Positions 61,644 to 64,000 of a DNA stretch of 64,000 nt are shown here, piece by piece. The position numbers were made by a program, and so were the translations under genes. Source of the stretch: JAOAFZ01 sp964412815 (GTDB taxonomy: Bacteria > Patescibacteriota > Microgenomatia > UBA1406 > GWC2-37-13); the NCBI GenBank assembly GCA_964412815.1, contig CAYPQF010000026.1:310001-374000 (forward strand), written 5' to 3'. Below the pieces are notes generated by a model. The model worked only from the letters and a program-made list of their open reading frames with translations, was not told the DNA's origin and ran no database searches. Every line of letters starts with the position of its first letter. Position 1 is the stretch's first letter.

Positions 61644-61892
61644 TCAAATAAAAAACAGCGCCAGTAACAAAATAAAGACACTTAATAATAATTGTACATT
61701 CGAACCGAATGAGATTGCGCCCTTGTTTTTTGTTTCCAGTGTGCTATTCAGTACTTCGGTCTGTCTGACCAGCACTACACTGTACACTACAAACAAAAAT
61801 GAGAAGACCACCGCAAAGGCTTTAAAGAAAAATGAGATTAAGTCTCCATCACTCACAAAAAATAAGTTGGTGAACCAGTTAGTTATTTCCAT
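61644..61892 (-). CDS. Small membrane protein
   Basis: An 82-residue protein with two hydrophobic helices (LISFFFKAFAVVFSFLFVVY and VQLLLSVFILLLALFFI). Its start overlaps the end of the PH-domain gene by 14 bp and its stop is 3 bp before the PP2C-like gene. No family recognised. Confidence 0.6.
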   Translation of the reverse strand: MEITNWFTNLFFVSDGDLISFFFKAFAVVFSFLFVVYSVVLVRQTEVLNSTLETKNKGAISFGSNVQLLLSVFILLLALFFI

Positions 61893-62439
61893 CGTCAGCG
61901 TTTTCGGTTAAATCGGTAATAAACTTCACAATCGCACTCGGATTCGGTACCCGTAAAAACTCAATATTAACTTCTGCACCGGCCGTCTCTACATGAACAT
62001 CTCCATAGTTAAAGATAGATCCGATATAGCCAATCTTTTTGGATGACATCTGCTCTACATTCTCCAGACGGGCTATGTTCTCTTCTTTATAGAGTACATT
62101 CTTAAAATCGATATCCAGTACCCGCTCGTTGGTCACCAGTCCGACATTAAAGTACCATTTGAGAAAATTAATCCAGACATAAAAGTAAACGAGCACAAAC
62201 CCGAATACATTTAAGAACAGAATCTCTGTTACATTCAAAATGGTAGAGACAACAAAATTGAGAATAATCACAATCAGCACAATGCCAATTGCATTGAGAA
62301 GCCAGGGGATTTGTGTGACCGGGTGCTTTCTTATCAGCAGAAGAACTTCCTCATCACGATGCTGGACGTCAAATCGGACGCTTGGACGGGGCTGCAGCGA
62401 TCCCAGGAACGAACTCCCCTGTTCTAGATTAGTATCCAT
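61879..62439 (-). CDS. Bacterial PH-domain membrane protein (bPH_2-like)
   Basis: A 186-residue protein. Two membrane helices (PWLLNAIGIVLIVIILNFVV and LFLNVFGFVLVYFYVWINFL) precede a PH-like domain. That domain shows the family features YFNVGLVTNERVLDIDFKNV, EENIARLENVEQMSSKKIGY and GSIFNYGDVHVETAGAEVNI. bPH_2 proteins are widespread and poorly understood. First gene in a tight group with the 82-aa protein and the PP2C-like protein. Confidence 0.85.
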   Translation of the reverse strand: MDTNLEQGSSFLGSLQPRPSVRFDVQHRDEEVLLLIRKHPVTQIPWLLNAIGIVLIVIILNFVVSTILNVTEILFLNVFGFVLVYFYVWINFLKWYFNVGLVTNERVLDIDFKNVLYKEENIARLENVEQMSSKKIGYIGSIFNYGDVHVETAGAEVNIEFLRVPNPSAIVKFITDLTENADDGNN

Positions 62440-62469
62440 ACAGTATTAATTATACTCTAATTTTGCCTA

Positions 62470-62498
62470 TTGTATTTTTAACAGTCTTTATATATAAT
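62470..62498 (+). promoter_or_regulatory. Promoter of the 5S rRNA gene
   Basis: -35 TTGTAT (62470-62475), 17-bp spacer, perfect -10 TATAAT (62493-62498). The expected start is 62505, exactly where the 5S sequence begins. Confidence 0.8.
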
Positions 62499-62504
62499 CA
62501 GAAT

Positions 62505-62624
62505 TCTGGTGATTCAAGTGGTTTGGCACCACCCCTTCCCATCCCGAACAGGGCCGTGAAACAAACTGACGCTGACGATACTCGCTGCAAATCGCAGGAC
62601 GGGGAAAATAAGTCATTGCCAGAC
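62505..62624 (+). rRNA. rrf: 5S ribosomal RNA (stand-alone)
   Basis: The sequence TCTGGTGAT... pairs with the end ...ATTGCCAGA. CACCCCTTCCCATCCCGAAC is the conserved loop region, followed by GTGAAACAAACTGACGCTGA and GATACTCGCTGCAAATCGCA. Length is about 119. A T-run (62625-62632) follows as terminator and a promoter precedes. No 16S or 23S gene is next to it in this window. Confidence 0.92.
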
Positions 62625-62651
62625 TTTTTTTTACTCTTCGGTATACGAATT

Positions 62652-63413
62652 TTATTGTTGCATCTTCTGCAGCATCTTAAGCAGTTCTTCAGGATTTCCT
62701 CCATTTTGTTCCTGATCTCCTACCGGCTGAGTCTGCGTTCCAGTAACCTGATCAATCGTTTCTTCGGTAAAGGTAACTGTCTGTGGAATGGTAAACGGCT
62801 GCCCGGCGATCTCTTGTTTTTTGCAGCTGTTTGCAAATTGAGTCATCAGAGCTTCATTTGTTGCAAGTGGGGAATCACTCATACCGCTAAAGGTCTCGAT
62901 TGCTTTGTCTACTGAGAGTATTCCGAATCCTGCCATTGCCTCGGCAGCATCGAGATACGTTTTCATGCCACAGACCTTCATACCCTCGGTACTTGCATCT
63001 GTCCAGCGATAGGCACAGTCTCCGGAAACTACCATATACGAACTCTCTGTTGCATTACGGGAAATAAATGCAATCTCCCTGTTCTCAATAAAGGCACTGA
63101 GAGATGCCTCATTTTCGCTATATTGACAGGTAAAGGGGCCTTTCAAATCAAGTTTGATACTGTTCAGTTTGACCGTTGTGGGTTTGGGGGAAAGAGAGAC
63201 AGCCGGACTAATCTTAATATACTGTTGTTGCAACTTTTGTGCCTGCGCAACCTGATATCTGTTGTACAGACTGGTAAGAATACCCAGAATCAGAATAACA
63301 ACGGGGGCAATAATCACAAACCGCGATACCTTATGCATGCGACGAATGGTAATTTCATCCGTAATATCGATTTTCGGTTTACGAGCGGAGTTGAGCTCAG
63401 GTGATTGATCCAT
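62652..63413 (-). CDS. Membrane-anchored extracytoplasmic protein
   Basis: A 253-residue protein with a basic N-terminus, one membrane helix (FVIIAPVVILILGILTSLYN, about 32-52) and an exterior domain with five Cys (FTCQYSENEASL, VVSGDCAYRWTDAS, MKVCGMKTYL, NSCKKQ). It ends in a Gln/Asn-rich tail (GDQEQNGGNPEELLKMLQKM). No family recognised. It converges with the 5S gene. Confidence 0.6.
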   Translation of the reverse strand: MDQSPELNSARKPKIDITDEITIRRMHKVSRFVIIAPVVILILGILTSLYNRYQVAQAQKLQQQYIKISPAVSLSPKPTTVKLNSIKLDLKGPFTCQYSENEASLSAFIENREIAFISRNATESSYMVVSGDCAYRWTDASTEGMKVCGMKTYLDAAEAMAGFGILSVDKAIETFSGMSDSPLATNEALMTQFANSCKKQEIAGQPFTIPQTVTFTEETIDQVTGTQTQPVGDQEQNGGNPEELLKMLQKMQQ

Positions 63414-63482
63414 GTGCTAATACTACCAAAATTGACTTGTAGAAGTCTAGGGGAACGCACGCAGAGTTCAACGCTTTCGGCA

Positions 63483-64000
63483 TTACAACAGCCTTTCCAG
63501 CTCAGCATCCTCGATTTCATCCGGAAGCATCTCTAGACCTTTAATTTCACCCAGCGCTTTTCCGACTATTCCCTGCAAGTCACCGTGCATTCCTACGGTA
63601 TTATCAATCACTTTTCTAATGTTTTTTTCCTGTTTCGCCCATTTCTTGGCCATCCAACGTTTTTCTGTCTCGAGATCAGACTGCATTTCGGAGAAATGCT
63701 CGATAATCGCTTCTACACGCTGTTTAAACTCGGTACCGGTCAGATATTCATACAGGATCTCCATTTTGCCCTGCTTTCCGACAGCACTTTGTTTGACGAT
63801 ATACACTTCCTGTAACTGAGAGCGCAACGCATAGGCCATTCCGATAATTGATTCGTAATCGCAGATCCAGACTCCGTCCCGGAATCCTGACCGCTTAATT
63901 CCTTCCGGCAGTACCTGAGTCACAATCACGGCAATCTCCGCCTTTATCTGGCGCTGATCGTCCTTCAGCTTGGCGACCCATTTATCGCTCCAGGCTTTGG
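63483..64000 (-). CDS. DUF2130 protein, C-terminal part (cut by window edge)
   Basis: The frame is open to the right edge of the window (KAWSDKWVAKLKDDQRQIKA lies upstream of any start). Visible motifs VIVTQVLPEGIKRSGFRDGV, GKQGKMEILYEYLTGTEFKQ, RVEAIIEHFSEMQSDLETEK and TVGMHGDLQGIVG are the core of DUF2130. The family is often predicted to contain a nuclease-like fold; function is unknown. A GTG at 63929 is an internal Val, not the start. Confidence 0.9.
   Translation of the reverse strand, partial: KAWSDKWVAKLKDDQRQIKAEIAVIVTQVLPEGIKRSGFRDGVWICDYESIIGMAYALRSQLQEVYIVKQSAVGKQGKMEILYEYLTGTEFKQRVEAIIEHFSEMQSDLETEKRWMAKKWAKQEKNIRKVIDNTVGMHGDLQGIVGKALGEIKGLEMLPDEIEDAELERLL

Noticed and set aside
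62463..62915. A 150-codon plus-strand frame
   Set aside because: It covers the 5S rRNA and the end of the convergent membrane protein gene; not a protein gene.
1..64000. CRISPR arrays, transposases or integrases
   Set aside because: No regularly spaced direct repeats of 20-40 bp and no DDE, HUH or tyrosine/serine recombinase motifs were seen.

Overview
This window looks like a chromosomal segment of a Candidate Phyla Radiation bacterium (Patescibacteria), most likely the Microgenomates side. That placement is an inference from gene content. The evidence is: many short membrane proteins of the CPR-type T4SS pilin family, a VirB6/TrbL-like membrane protein beside secreted wall hydrolases, a Chlor_Arch_YYY (DUF2298) membrane protein, an archaeal-type ATP-dependent DNA ligase, an archaeal-type UMP kinase, an archaeal-like mevalonate operon, and an isolated 5S rRNA. 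The standard genetic code is used, with TGA as a stop. Genes are densely packed, mostly on the minus strand, and often overlap by a few bases.

Layout. 1-4.4 kb: DNA repair and housekeeping genes (start of mutY, ung, endonuclease V, an HD hydrolase, a GIY-YIG protein, a lytic transglycosylase-like lipoprotein, MgtC). 4.4-8.9 kb: membrane proteins and a large NHL-repeat surface protein broken by a 7-bp tandem repeat. 8.95-15.05 kb: an AT-rich four-gene island (XRE regulator, 1347-aa SF1 helicase-nuclease, two unknown proteins) bounded by a roughly 40-bp inverted repeat beside tRNA-Ser(CGA), probably a horizontally acquired defence island. 15.3-23.1 kb: SemiSWEET-like protein, RecF, a UMP kinase-methyltransferase fusion, a pilin-like protein, and a giant ClpC with a four-repeat insertion in its second ATPase domain. 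23.1-37.4 kb: an envelope region with three secreted wall hydrolases of shared modular design, membrane-anchored paralogues, a VirB6-like protein and a 1336-aa membrane-tethered protein. 37.4-39.3 kb: the conserved rpmH-yidC-jag segment without rnpA.

39.3-41.4 kb: a tandemly duplicated divergent gene pair (A/B) with face-to-face overlapping promoters. Both genes have conserved ends and variable middles, and the second copy overlaps the end of valS. 41.4-50.9 kb: valS, the YYY protein, a glycosyltransferase, DNA ligase, Fic protein and uppS. 51-51.7 kb: two pilin-like genes. 51.7-58.1 kb: a seven-gene mevalonate operon (HMG-CoA reductase, HMG-CoA synthase, thiolase, DUF35 OB protein, mevalonate kinase, a diphosphomevalonate-decarboxylase-like enzyme, isopentenyl phosphate kinase). 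It has no phosphomevalonate kinase, which suggests the alternative route through isopentenyl phosphate; uppS next door would use the product for lipid carrier synthesis. 58.1-64 kb: an ECF sigma factor operon, a phosphatase-like/beta-propeller membrane protein, a bacterial PH-domain protein, a 5S rRNA with its own promoter, and the end of a DUF2130 gene.

Several promoters place the predicted transcription start at or within a few bases of the start codon, so leaderless translation appears common here. All family assignments come from reading motifs by eye; no database search was run.
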